A stretch of DNA of 23,391 bases from Pseudomonadota bacterium. GTDB taxonomy: Bacteria; Pseudomonadota; Gammaproteobacteria; Halothiobacillales; Halothiobacillaceae. The position numbers and the translations under genes were made by a program. This document shows positions 8,321-16,791 of this stretch, piece by piece (position 1 is the first letter of the stretch; the number at the start of each line of letters is the position of its first letter). Under the pieces are notes generated by a model, which saw only the letters and a program-made list of their open reading frames with translations, had not been told where the DNA came from and searched no databases. Location: assembly GCA_021795795.1 (NCBI GenBank), contig JAJYPA010000076.1, positions 1 to 23,391 of the forward strand, read 5' to 3'.

Positions 8321-10302
8321 AAATGCACTCACCCAATCTCACTCAGGACAACATCGCCCGCATTCGTGATCTGTTTCCGGGCTGCGTCACCGAGGCCAAG
8401 GGTGAAGACGGCAGCGTGAAGCTGGCGGTGGATTTTGACCAGCTGCGGCAAGAGCTTGCTGAGTCGATTGTCGAAGGGCCACAGGAACGCTACCACCTGA
8501 ACTGGCCAGGAAAGCGCGAGGCGTTATTGGCTGCCAATGCGCCGATTGCCAAAACGCTGCGGCCTTGCCGCGAAGAAAGCGTGGACTTCGATACTACGAA
8601 GAATCTATTTATCGAAGGCGATAACCTCGATGCGCTCAAGTTGTTGCAGGAAACCTATCTTGGAAAAGTAAAAATAATATTGATTGACCCGCCATATAAC
8701 ACTGGTTCTGATTTGGTTTATGACGACGAATATTTTGAAGATTTTCAGTCATATTTGAAACGAACTAACCAAATAGGGGCTGCGGGAAGTAGATTGGTTT
8801 CCAACCCAGAAACAAATGGAAGATTCCATTCTGATTGGTTGTCTATGCTGTATCCGCGCCTTAAGTTGTCAAGGAATCTACTGGCCGAGGATGGTGTAAT
8901 ATTTGTTTGTATTGGTGACCAAGAAGTTGATAGCGCGAGAAAATTATTGAGTGAAATTTATGGTGGCGACAACTGCGTAGCCACCTTAATTTGGGAGAAA
9001 AAGAACAAAGGAGCATTTCTTTCAAACGACATTACTAACATCAAGGACTATATTCTTGTGTACGCAAAGTCAAAAGCCGCATTTAATGGGCTTGTTGGGG
9101 AGATCGCTTCACATGAAGAAACGTATCCTTGCGTGAATGCACCAAACGCTCGTGAAATACGCAGAATCCCGCCCGGAATAAATAGTAAATACAGGGAAAA
9201 GAACTACCTTCTGTCAGCAGGGAGTGTTATATCGGCAGATACGATGAGTTTAGTCTTGCATTCCGATTTGGTTATTACCGATGGTGTTCTGGCAAGTGAG
9301 CTAGTGATTGAAGGAAACTGGCGCTATAAACAAGACGCAATGGTCGAGTACGCCAAAAAACAGGAACTCTACCTTACCCAAGATCTATACCTGCGCCGTA
9401 TCGTAAAAGATCCACGGTACAAAACACTGAAAGATATTTTGCCTAGAATTGGAACGCGCGGCGAACCTGCTAAGTACCCATTCAATCAGAATGACCTTTT
9501 TCAAGATGGATGGGGCACCAATGAAGATGCCAATGAGGAGTTGCGTCAGACTCTAGGTGAGCAAAATGTGTTTAGCTACCCAAAACCCACCAATTTAATT
9601 GCAAAGCTGTTGTGCTCTGTTAGAAACGATACATCAATTGTGCTCGACTTTTTTGCTGGTTCTGGCACTACTGCGCATTCTGCGTTCTTACTAAATTTGC
9701 TCGATGATGGCACACGGAGGTTCATACTTGTTCAGATTCCAGAGCCTGTCAGTGTTGATGTCAAAGAGCAAAAGATAGCCGCAGAATATTGCAAGAAGAA
9801 CAAGCTTGAACCAACCATAGCAGCAATTGCCAAGCAGCGGATAAGGAAAGCATCCGAAGAACTGCAGCAAAAAGAGCGTGTTAATGCGGATCTCGGGTTT
9901 AGAGTTCTTAAAATTGACGCATCCAACATGGCCGATGTCTACTACGCGCCCGATTCACTGGACAAGGCCCAGTTCGACCTGTTCGTTGACAACATCAAGC
10001 CCGACCGCACACCGGAAGACTTGCTATTCCAAGTGATGCTGGATTGGGGCGTCGATCTGGCCCTGCCCATTACCAGGCAGTGCATTCAAGGCAAAGACGT
10101 GTTTTTTGTCGATGGCAATGCGCTTGCCGCCTGCTTCGACGCCAGCGGCAGCGTCGACGAAGCCTTTGTGAAGGAACTGGCCAAGCTCCAGCCCTTGCGT
10201 GTGGTGTTCCGCGACGCAGGCTTCAAGGACAGTGCGGTCAAGATCAACGTTGAGCAGATTTTCAAGCTGTTGTCACCCGCCACCGAAGTGAAGAGCATTT
10301 GA
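8308..10302 (+). CDS. type III Mod-like adenine-specific DNA methyltransferase
   Basis: The 664-residue protein carries DPPYNTGSD (DPPY 127-130) before DFFAGSGTTAHS (447-458). The order, motif IV then motif I, is that of beta-class N6-adenine methyltransferases, including type III Mod subunits. The region between should hold the target-recognition domain. It would methylate one strand of an asymmetric site using S-adenosylmethionine and give Res its specificity. The start has AAGGAA 7 nt upstream (8295-8300). Base composition changes sharply inside the gene: the N-terminal ~340 bp and the last ~380 bp match the GC-rich neighbours, while about 8650-9920 is AT-rich and uses codons such as ATA and TTA. 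This suggests the catalytic core and recognition domain were replaced by recombination. All motifs look intact. Confidence 0.92.
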   Translation: MEKLKMHSPNLTQDNIARIRDLFPGCVTEAKGEDGSVKLAVDFDQLRQELAESIVEGPQERYHLNWPGKREALLAANAPIAKTLRPCREESVDFDTTKNLFIEGDNLDALKLLQETYLGKVKIILIDPPYNTGSDLVYDDEYFEDFQSYLKRTNQIGAAGSRLVSNPETNGRFHSDWLSMLYPRLKLSRNLLAEDGVIFVCIGDQEVDSARKLLSEIYGGDNCVATLIWEKKNKGAFLSNDITNIKDYILVYAKSKAAFNGLVGEIASHEETYPCVNAPNAREIRRIPPGINSKYREKNYLLSAGSVISADTMSLVLHSDLVITDGVLASELVIEGNWRYKQDAMVEYAKKQELYLTQDLYLRRIVKDPRYKTLKDILPRIGTRGEPAKYPFNQNDLFQDGWGTNEDANEELRQTLGEQNVFSYPKPTNLIAKLLCSVRNDTSIVLDFFAGSGTTAHSAFLLNLLDDGTRRFILVQIPEPVSVDVKEQKIAAEYCKKNKLEPTIAAIAKQRIRKASEELQQKERVNADLGFRVLKIDASNMADVYYAPDSLDKAQFDLFVDNIKPDRTPEDLLFQVMLDWGVDLALPITRQCIQGKDVFFVDGNALAACFDASGSVDEAFVKELAKLQPLRVVFRDAGFKDSAVKINVEQIFKLLSPATEVKSI

Positions 10303-10312
10303 GGGCATTGCC

Positions 10313-11971
10313 ATGGAACAGACGGCACTGACGCAGTTGCTGACCGAATTGATTGCCACCTGGGAAAACGAGGTCGTCGAGTTCAAGCAGGCTAGCCATG
10401 ACTACAAGACAGACACCATCGGCGAGTATTTCTCCGCGCTGAGCAATGAAGCCAATCTGCGTGGCGCGGAGCGGGCGTGGCTGGTATTCGGCGTCAACGA
10501 CAAGACTCGCACCGTGGTGGGAACCAACTATCGCCCCGAAAGCGATCGCCTGGACGGCCTGAAAGGACAGATGGCGCAAGGCACCGAGCCAAGCATCGCC
10601 TTCCGCAACATCCATGTGTTGAGCGATCCGGCAGGCCGGGTGGTGCTGTTTGAGATTCCGGCCGCGCCACGCGGCATCCCGATAGCGTGGAAGGGGCATT
10701 ACTACGCCCGCGTCGGCGAAAGCCTCGTGTCACTGGGACTGGACAAGCTGGATGAGATCCGCCAACAAACCCTCATGCAGGACTGGACGGCGCTAGTGGT
10801 GACCGGGGCCACGCTGGCTGACCTGGATACCGAGGCCGTGCGCAAGGCGCGCGAATCCTTCGCCAAGAAGTACGCCAACCGCTTTGCACCCGATGAAGTC
10901 ACGAACTGGTCGCTAACCACCTTCCTCGATCGTGCGCGGGTGACGCAGAACGGGAAGATCACCCGCACTGCCTTGTTGTTGCTTGGCAAGGCCGAAGCGG
11001 CTTGGCATCTGTCGCCGAATCCGGCGCAGCTGACATGGAAACTGGTGGGGCCAGAACGCGCCTACGAACACTTCGGTCCGCCGTTCCTGCTGAGTACCAC
11101 GCGGCTGTATCAGCGCATTCGCAATATCCAGTTGCGTTTGCTGCCGCAGAACCAACTGCTGCCGGTGGAAGTATCCAAGTACGACCAGAAGATCGTGCTG
11201 GAGGCCTTGCACAATTGCATCGCCCATCAGGACTACACCCGCAATGGCCGAGTGTTAGTGACGGAACTGCCCGACAAGCTGGTGTTTGAGAACGAAGGCA
11301 CGTTCTTCGAGGGTTTGCCGGAGGAATACGTTCAGGGCCACAAGACACCCCGCCGTTATCGCAACCCATTCCTGGTAAGTGCGATGGCCGAGCTGAACAT
11401 GATCGACACGATGGGGTACGGCATCCACGAAATCTACAAGGGGCAAGCCCGGCGTTACTTCCCGATGCCAGACTACGATTTTGGCGAAGCGTCTGCGGTG
11501 AAGATGACGATCTATGGTGGTGTGGTCGACCCAGCATACAGCCGCCTTTTGATCCAGAAGACCGATCTACCGCTTGCCGATATCCTGGCGCTGGACCGAG
11601 TGCAGAAGAAGTTGCCCGTTCCGGATGAGGCGGCAGCCCGTTTGAAGCGGATGAAACTAATCGAGGGTCGCAAGCCTAACTATCACGTTTCTGCAACGGT
11701 GGCCGAGGTGACGGCAAACAAAGCGGACTACATCCGAACACGGGCGCAGGATGATGAGTTCTACGCCAAGCTGTTGAAGGATTATCTTAAAAATTTTGGC
11801 CAGGCGAGCCGCGCGGAGATTGACAAGCTGTTGTTGCCCAAACTTAGTGATGCCCTGACAGAAGAACAGAAGGACAACAAGATTGCCAACCTGCTGACCA
11901 ATCTGCGACGCAAGGGACGTATCTGCAATACAGGCAGTCGCGGTCACCCCATCTGGAAGATTGCAGAATGA
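10313..11971 (+). CDS. AlbA_2 (Schlafen-type) domain protein with C-terminal ATP-binding-like domain
   Basis: The 552-residue protein starts 10 nt after the Mod stop. The N-terminus has ENEVVEFKQA (19-27), then GEYFSALSNEAN and AWLVFGVND, the AlbA_2/Schlafen DNA-binding signature. The second half has EALHNCIAHQDYTRNGRVLV (from 297, N301 in the N-box position) and MIDTMGYGIHEIYKG, the HATPase_c_4-like region usual in these putative transcriptional-regulator proteins. The C-terminal ~130 residues look winged-helix-like. Members occur beside type III Mod and Res genes; the role is not established and may be regulatory or nucleic-acid binding. It separates Mod from Res, which are normally adjacent. 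Confidence 0.85.
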   Translation: MEQTALTQLLTELIATWENEVVEFKQASHDYKTDTIGEYFSALSNEANLRGAERAWLVFGVNDKTRTVVGTNYRPESDRLDGLKGQMAQGTEPSIAFRNIHVLSDPAGRVVLFEIPAAPRGIPIAWKGHYYARVGESLVSLGLDKLDEIRQQTLMQDWTALVVTGATLADLDTEAVRKARESFAKKYANRFAPDEVTNWSLTTFLDRARVTQNGKITRTALLLLGKAEAAWHLSPNPAQLTWKLVGPERAYEHFGPPFLLSTTRLYQRIRNIQLRLLPQNQLLPVEVSKYDQKIVLEALHNCIAHQDYTRNGRVLVTELPDKLVFENEGTFFEGLPEEYVQGHKTPRRYRNPFLVSAMAELNMIDTMGYGIHEIYKGQARRYFPMPDYDFGEASAVKMTIYGGVVDPAYSRLLIQKTDLPLADILALDRVQKKLPVPDEAAARLKRMKLIEGRKPNYHVSATVAEVTANKADYIRTRAQDDEFYAKLLKDYLKNFGQASRAEIDKLLLPKLSDALTEEQKDNKIANLLTNLRRKGRICNTGSRGHPIWKIAE

Positions 11972-11990
11972 ATGCAGAAAGGATTTGGTA

Positions 11991-12140
11991 TTGACTTTCA
12001 TTAAATCAATGCGTTACACCTTTCTTCAGGCTGCTCTCTCATGGGGTTTGCAGAAAGAAGGCATGGCTGTGGAGCACAAAACGGCTTTTACAGTCCACAA
12101 AAACACAGATAAAGACGGGCCATCGCAGAGAGATTACTGA
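11991..12140 (+). CDS. hypothetical 49-residue small ORF before Res
   Basis: A TTG at 11991 has AAAGGA (11977-11982) 8 nt upstream. The frame runs 49 codons through [20 protein letters not shown] and ends at TGA 12138-12140, 5 nt before the Res ATG, which has no clear ribosome-binding site of its own. The ORF fills the 174-nt gap between the AlbA_2 and Res genes and could couple Res translation. I do not recognise it. An ATG at 12009 lacks an upstream ribosome-binding site. It may be chance. Confidence 0.3.
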   Translation: MTFIKSMRYTFLQAALSWGLQKEGMAVEHKTAFTVHKNTDKDGPSQRDY

Positions 12141-12145
12141 GAAAA

Positions 12146-15100
12146 ATGAAGCTGAAATTCAAAACACAGGCCTATCAGTCAGCGGCCGTGCAATCCGTGG
12201 TGGACTGCTTCAAGGGGCAGTCCCCGGCGTCTGCTGAGGCCATGAGTTACCGCATCGACCCCGGCAAAGCCCGGCGAGGTGTGGAAGACCTGTTTAATGG
12301 GGGTGGTTTCAAAAACGCCGACCTCCAGCTTTCCGATACCGCATTGCTCGACAACATCCACGAGGTGCAACGGGCACAAAACCTGCCGCTGTCGGATACG
12401 TTGGTCAAGACGACGGTGGCTAAGATCAATCTCGACATCGAGATGGAAACCGGCACCGGCAAGACCTACTGTTATATCAAGACCGCCTTCGAGCTGAACA
12501 AGCAGTACGGCTGGAGCAAGTTCATCATCGTGGTGCCCAGCATTGCCATCCGCGAGGGTGTCGCCAAGTCGCTGGAAATCACGGCCGAGCACTTTCTTGA
12601 GACTTACCATAAGAAGGCGCGCTTCTTCATCTACAACTCCAAGCAGTTGCACCACCTGGAGAGCTTCTCGTCGGACGCGGGAATCAACGTGATGGTGATC
12701 AACGTCCAGGCGTTTGCGGCACGAGGTGCCGACAACCGTCGCATCTACGATGAGCTCGATGACTTCCAGTCTCGCCGTCCGATTGATGTGATCAGTGCAA
12801 ATCGCCCGATCCTGATTTTGGACGAGCCACAAAAGATGGAGGGTGCGGCAACGCTCAAGTCCTTGGAGGAGTTCAAGGCGCTGATGATGCTGCGTTACTC
12901 GGCTACCCATAAGACCACGCACAACAAGATCCATCGGCTGGACGCGCTGGACGCTTACAACCAGAAGCTGGTGAAGAAAATCGCCGTGCGCGGTATATCG
13001 GTAAAAGGCTTGGCGGGCACCAATGCCTACCTCTACCTGCAGTACATCGAGATTTCGACCAAGAAGCCGCCCGAGGCGCGCGTCGAGTTCGAGCAGAAGC
13101 TGAAAAGCGGCGAGATCAAGCGCGTGGTGCGCAAGCTCACCAAGGGCGACAACCTCTTCTCCGATGGCTTTTCAAACGAGCTGGACCAGTACCGTGGCTA
13201 TGTGGTGGCAGACATCAACGCCAACACCGATACCTTGAGTTTCACCAACGGCGTTGAGCTGTTTGTTGGCGAGGCCAATGGGGATGTTAACGAAGCGGCA
13301 TTGCGCCGCATCCAGATTCGGGAAGCGATCAAAGCGCACTTCGATAAAGAGCAGGCCCTCCACCAGCAAGGCATCAAGGTATTGACCTTGTTCTTCATCG
13401 ATGAAGTCGCCAAGTACCGAGACTACTCGGCAGCGGACGAGAAAGGCGACTACGCGCGAATCTTTGAAGAGGAATACAGCCAGTACCTGAACGAAGTGCT
13501 GGATCTGGATGAAACGCCTTACATCGAGTACCTGAAAAAGATTGATGCAGCCAAAACTCACAGTGGCTATTTCTCTATTGATAAGAAGACCAAGCGGCTT
13601 ACCGATCCATCAGTCGCTGCCCGTGGTGAGAATGCTGGTCAATCCGATGACGTCGATGCATACGACCTAATCTTGAAGGATAAGGAAAGGTTGCTGTCAT
13701 TCGATGAGCCAGTGCGCTTCATCTTTTCACATTCTGCCTTGCGTGAAGGTTGGGACAACCCCAACGTGTTCGTGATCTGCGCGCTCAAACACAGCGATAA
13801 CACCATTTCCCGCCGTCAGGAAGTTGGCCGTGGCCTGCGCTTGTCCGTGAATCAAACCGGCGATCGGATGGATAACCGCGCCATTGTTCATGACATCAAT
13901 GTGCTGACCGTCGTGGCTAGTGAAAGCTACAAGGACTTCGTGTCGGCGCTGCAGAAGGACATCGGCGAGTCCTTGTCGGCACGCCCGCGAATTGCGGACA
14001 AGGCGTACTTTACTGGCAAGGTACTCAATACCCCACAAGGCCCGGTTACGTTATCTGACGATCAAGCGACGGACATCGAGTTCTATTTGATTCAGAACGG
14101 CTACGTCGATAAGAAACGCAATATCACCGAGAAGTACCTTCAGGCCAAGAAGGACTGCATCTTAGAAGTTTTGCCAGACGAATTGTTGCCTCATGCCGAG
14201 CAGGTGTATCAGCTGATCGACAGCGTATTCAGCGACAGCCAGATGTTTGAGATCAGCGACGACCGTCGTCCCAAGAAGAATCCGCTCAACAGCAACTTCG
14301 ACAAACAGGAGTTCAAGGCGCTGTGGAACCGGATCAATCGCAAGGCTGCGTACAGCGTTGACTTTGATTCGGCGGAGTTGTTCACGAAGGCCGTCACCAA
14401 ACTGGACAAGAGCCTTCTCGTGACCCCGTTGCAATACACGATTCAGACCGGTGAACAGGCTGCCCAGGTGACCTACGACGGTCTGAAAGATGGCGAAGCA
14501 TTTGTGCTCAAGGCTACCGAAACCGAAAAGAACGTGCATTCGATTCACTCTGCGGTGAAGTACGACCTCATCGGCAAGATCGCTGAAGGTACGCAACTGA
14601 CGCGACGCACGACGGCAGACATCCTCAAGGGGATCAGCGTCGCGGTGTTTGCACAGTTCCGCACCAATCCGGAAAGCTTCATCGCCGAGGCCGTTCGACT
14701 GATCAACGAGCAGAAGGCCACGATGATCATAGAACACTTGGTCTACGACCCGGTTGAGGACAAGTTCGACATCGATATCTTCACCGCAGGCCAGACCAAG
14801 CAGGACTTCAGCAAGGCCGGTGACAAGCTCAAGCGGCACATCTACGACTATGTGATCACGGATTCTGGTGTTGAGCGGGATTTTGTGAAGGAGCTCGATA
14901 CTTGCACAGAAGTCGTCGTGTACGCCAAGCTACCACGCGGCTTCCTGATCCCAACGCCGGTCGGCGACTACAACCCGGACTGGGCAATTACGTTTAAGGA
15001 AGGAACCGTCAAGCACGTTTACTTTGTAGCCGAGACCAAAGGATCGATGTCATCGATGGTGCTCAACGAGATCGAGAAAACCAAGATCAAGTGTGCCCGC

Positions 15101-15196
15101 AAGTTCTTCGACGAGATCAACAGGAAGTACGCCCCAGAGAATGTGGAGTACGACGTAGTGAACAGCTTCGACAAGTTGATGGATCTGGTGAAGTAA
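12146..15196 (+). CDS. type III restriction Res-like helicase-nuclease
   Basis: The 1016-residue protein is of normal Res length. Motifs: Walker [10 protein letters not shown] (100-108, GTGKT 103-107), DEPQ (226-229), SATH (252-255), then [16 protein letters not shown] and [12 protein letters not shown] for the second RecA lobe. The C-terminal nuclease has PDW with D945 and ETK with E963 and K965, a PD-(D/E)XK arrangement. Res hydrolyses ATP and cuts DNA at a distance from unmodified Mod sites, in complex with Mod. All key residues look intact, so the enzyme is probably active. It is the last gene of the first operon; a broken gene and hairpin separate it from SIR2. Confidence 0.92.
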   Translation: MKLKFKTQAYQSAAVQSVVDCFKGQSPASAEAMSYRIDPGKARRGVEDLFNGGGFKNADLQLSDTALLDNIHEVQRAQNLPLSDTLVKTTVAKINLDIEMETGTGKTYCYIKTAFELNKQYGWSKFIIVVPSIAIREGVAKSLEITAEHFLETYHKKARFFIYNSKQLHHLESFSSDAGINVMVINVQAFAARGADNRRIYDELDDFQSRRPIDVISANRPILILDEPQKMEGAATLKSLEEFKALMMLRYSATHKTTHNKIHRLDALDAYNQKLVKKIAVRGISVKGLAGTNAYLYLQYIEISTKKPPEARVEFEQKLKSGEIKRVVRKLTKGDNLFSDGFSNELDQYRGYVVADINANTDTLSFTNGVELFVGEANGDVNEAALRRIQIREAIKAHFDKEQALHQQGIKVLTLFFIDEVAKYRDYSAADEKGDYARIFEEEYSQYLNEVLDLDETPYIEYLKKIDAAKTHSGYFSIDKKTKRLTDPSVAARGENAGQSDDVDAYDLILKDKERLLSFDEPVRFIFSHSALREGWDNPNVFVICALKHSDNTISRRQEVGRGLRLSVNQTGDRMDNRAIVHDINVLTVVASESYKDFVSALQKDIGESLSARPRIADKAYFTGKVLNTPQGPVTLSDDQATDIEFYLIQNGYVDKKRNITEKYLQAKKDCILEVLPDELLPHAEQVYQLIDSVFSDSQMFEISDDRRPKKNPLNSNFDKQEFKALWNRINRKAAYSVDFDSAELFTKAVTKLDKSLLVTPLQYTIQTGEQAAQVTYDGLKDGEAFVLKATETEKNVHSIHSAVKYDLIGKIAEGTQLTRRTTADILKGISVAVFAQFRTNPESFIAEAVRLINEQKATMIIEHLVYDPVEDKFDIDIFTAGQTKQDFSKAGDKLKRHIYDYVITDSGVERDFVKELDTCTEVVVYAKLPRGFLIPTPVGDYNPDWAITFKEGTVKHVYFVAETKGSMSSMVLNEIEKTKIKCARKFFDEINRKYAPENVEYDVVNSFDKLMDLVK

Positions 15197-15213
15197 AAAA
15201 TCAAGGTAAAACA

Positions 15214-15471
15214 ATGAACTATTTCGATAGTATCAAGCCAACATTGAAGTATATGGTCTCTTGAAGTCCTACAGAATGCCGTTGTTGATCAGGCTTTCAA
15301 ACCATCGGAGTACGTCATCTCAGTGATTCTCTATGGCGTAGGCGTAGGCGATCTTGTAATGTGCCTGTATGGCAGAAAAACTGCAAAAAACAAGATATAA
15401 CAGAGCCGAAATTACCTAAAAACGGCATTTTCAAAAAATCCTGGGTGAAATGGGCTACTGTCCGACGCTAA
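15214..15471 (+). pseudogene. broken small gene between Res and SIR2
   Basis: ATG 15214 has AAGG 7 nt upstream and encodes MNYFDSIKPTLKYMVS before TGA (15262-15264). A +1 shift just before that stop opens a frame to 15400, with a hydrophobic stretch YVISVILYGVGVGDLVMCLY that could be a membrane segment. A return of -1 near the A-rich run at 15385-15391 would continue to TAA 15469-15471, with GIFKKSWVKWATVRR at the end. The three pieces make a plausible protein of about 85 residues. Two disruptions favour a pseudogene over programmed shifting. I do not recognise the family. The remainder of this 374-nt gap holds only the hairpin and ribosome-binding site before SIR2. Confidence 0.4.
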
Positions 15472-15527
15472 AGCCGACGAGCTGCTTGGAGACAAGCTGA
15501 GCGTAAAATGTAACAATAAAGTTCAAA

Positions 15528-15540
15528 GGCGAAAGTCGCC
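15528..15540 (+). promoter_or_regulatory. small hairpin in the SIR2 leader
   Basis: Bases 15528-15532 (ggcga) pair with 15536-15540 (tcgcc) around a 3-nt loop, about 30 nt before the SIR2 start. No T-run follows, so it is not a terminator. A weak -10-like taaaat lies near 15503, without a convincing -35. Confidence 0.2.
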
Positions 15541-15570
15541 ATAGATTGCGCCGAAAAAGTGGAGTGCTCA

Positions 15571-16791
15571 ATGACCGTCAGTGTCCACAATCCAGACCAG
15601 TACATGGCTAGTCTGCGGCAGATCATTGCCCAGGGACGCAAGCGGATCGGTCTTTTGGTTGGGGCGGGCGCGCCAGCCGGTATCTTTCCTCCCGGAAGCG
15701 ACAAGCCGCTGATCCCTGCTGTGGCAGGCCTCACCGACATGGTGATGGACGCGCTGAAAGCCGACTACGGCAAGACCCTCGACGCCGTACGTGCCGAACT
15801 CGAAACCCCGAACATCGAAACGATCCTATCGCGGGTGCGTAGCTTGGCTGGTGTCATTGGCAAGACAAAGGTTCATGACCTCGACGGGGAAGGCTACAAA
15901 AAGCTGAGCGAAGCCATCTGTGAGCAGATCGGCACCATCGTCAACAAGTCTCTTCACGACGGTCCTTCGCCGTACACCGAGTTCGTGACGTGGATCAGCG
16001 GCACGGGACGCGAACACCCGGTGGAAATTTTCACCACCAACTACGACCTGCTGTTCGAGCAAGCGCTGGAGCGCACACGCGTCCCGTTTTTCGACGGCTT
16101 CAGCGGCGCCAGCGAGCCCTTTTTCGACCCCTCTTCGGTGGCGAGCAATGACCTGCCGGCGCGCTGGACGCGCTTGTGGAAGTTGCATGGCTCGCTCGGC
16201 TGGGCCGCAAATGCGCGAGGCGAGGTGGTACGTACCGGCCGGGCCAATGCGACGCATCTGGTGTTTCCCGAACACCTCAAGTACGACCAGACACAAAAGG
16301 CACCATACGCCGCGCTCTTCGACAGGCTGCGGGCATTTCTGATGACGCCTGACACGCTGCTGATTGCGACCGGGTTTTCCTTCGCCGACGCGCACATTTC
16401 CGCGCGGATCGATGAATGCCTGGCCGCCAATCCGTCCGCCAGCGTCTTCGCGTTTCAGTTTAAGCCGCTCGAACATGAAATCCATGCCCGCGACATCGCG
16501 GGACGCCGCGCCAACATGAGCTTGTATTCCCCGGACAAGGCCATGATCAATGGCATTGCTGCGCCGTGGATGCCGGGTGATATGCCAACGCGCGACTGGG
16601 GCGCCATTCGAGCCACCTATTGGGGCATCGATGAGAAGAGCGAGGCCACGCAATTTCAACTCGGCCGCTTCGACCGGCTCGCGCGGTTCTTCGCGTCATC
16701 ACGCGCCGCCCAGCACTTTCCCTCTGCTGCACCGGCTATGGATGCAGCGGTTGCTGTCGCACCAACACCACCGGGTGGTGTTGGCGCATGA
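15571..16791 (+). CDS. SIR2-family protein of a SIR2-HerA defence pair
   Basis: The 406-residue protein has the SIR2 NAD-binding motifs: GAGAP (31-35), TTNYD (155-159, N157 and D159), the histidine motif KLHGSLGW (H206) and GFSFADAH (268-275). These predict NAD+ hydrolysis or related chemistry. I prefer ATG 15571, with GGAG at 15561-15564 and 6-nt spacing, to the in-frame GTG at 15559 that overlaps this ribosome-binding site. The gene overlaps HerA by 4 nt (ATGA, 16788-16791), implying tight co-expression. SIR2 paired with HerA is a known anti-phage arrangement in which NAD+ loss follows infection; activity here is inferred from intact motifs. Confidence 0.9.
   Translation: MTVSVHNPDQYMASLRQIIAQGRKRIGLLVGAGAPAGIFPPGSDKPLIPAVAGLTDMVMDALKADYGKTLDAVRAELETPNIETILSRVRSLAGVIGKTKVHDLDGEGYKKLSEAICEQIGTIVNKSLHDGPSPYTEFVTWISGTGREHPVEIFTTNYDLLFEQALERTRVPFFDGFSGASEPFFDPSSVASNDLPARWTRLWKLHGSLGWAANARGEVVRTGRANATHLVFPEHLKYDQTQKAPYAALFDRLRAFLMTPDTLLIATGFSFADAHISARIDECLAANPSASVFAFQFKPLEHEIHARDIAGRRANMSLYSPDKAMINGIAAPWMPGDMPTRDWGAIRATYWGIDEKSEATQFQLGRFDRLARFFASSRAAQHFPSAAPAMDAAVAVAPTPPGGVGA

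Noticed and set aside
847..15196. BREX or DISARM system
   Set aside because: No PglZ, BrxC or BrxL and no DUF1998 (DrmB) gene is present; the methyltransferase and nuclease are of type III Mod/Res type.
15385..15391. Programmed -1 frameshift at A AAA AAC
   Set aside because: Expression would also need an independent +1 shift at 15259-15264, and no stimulating structure is evident, so gene decay is more likely.
15559..15570. GTG 15559 as start of SIR2
   Set aside because: The GTG overlaps the GGAG ribosome-binding site that serves ATG 15571.
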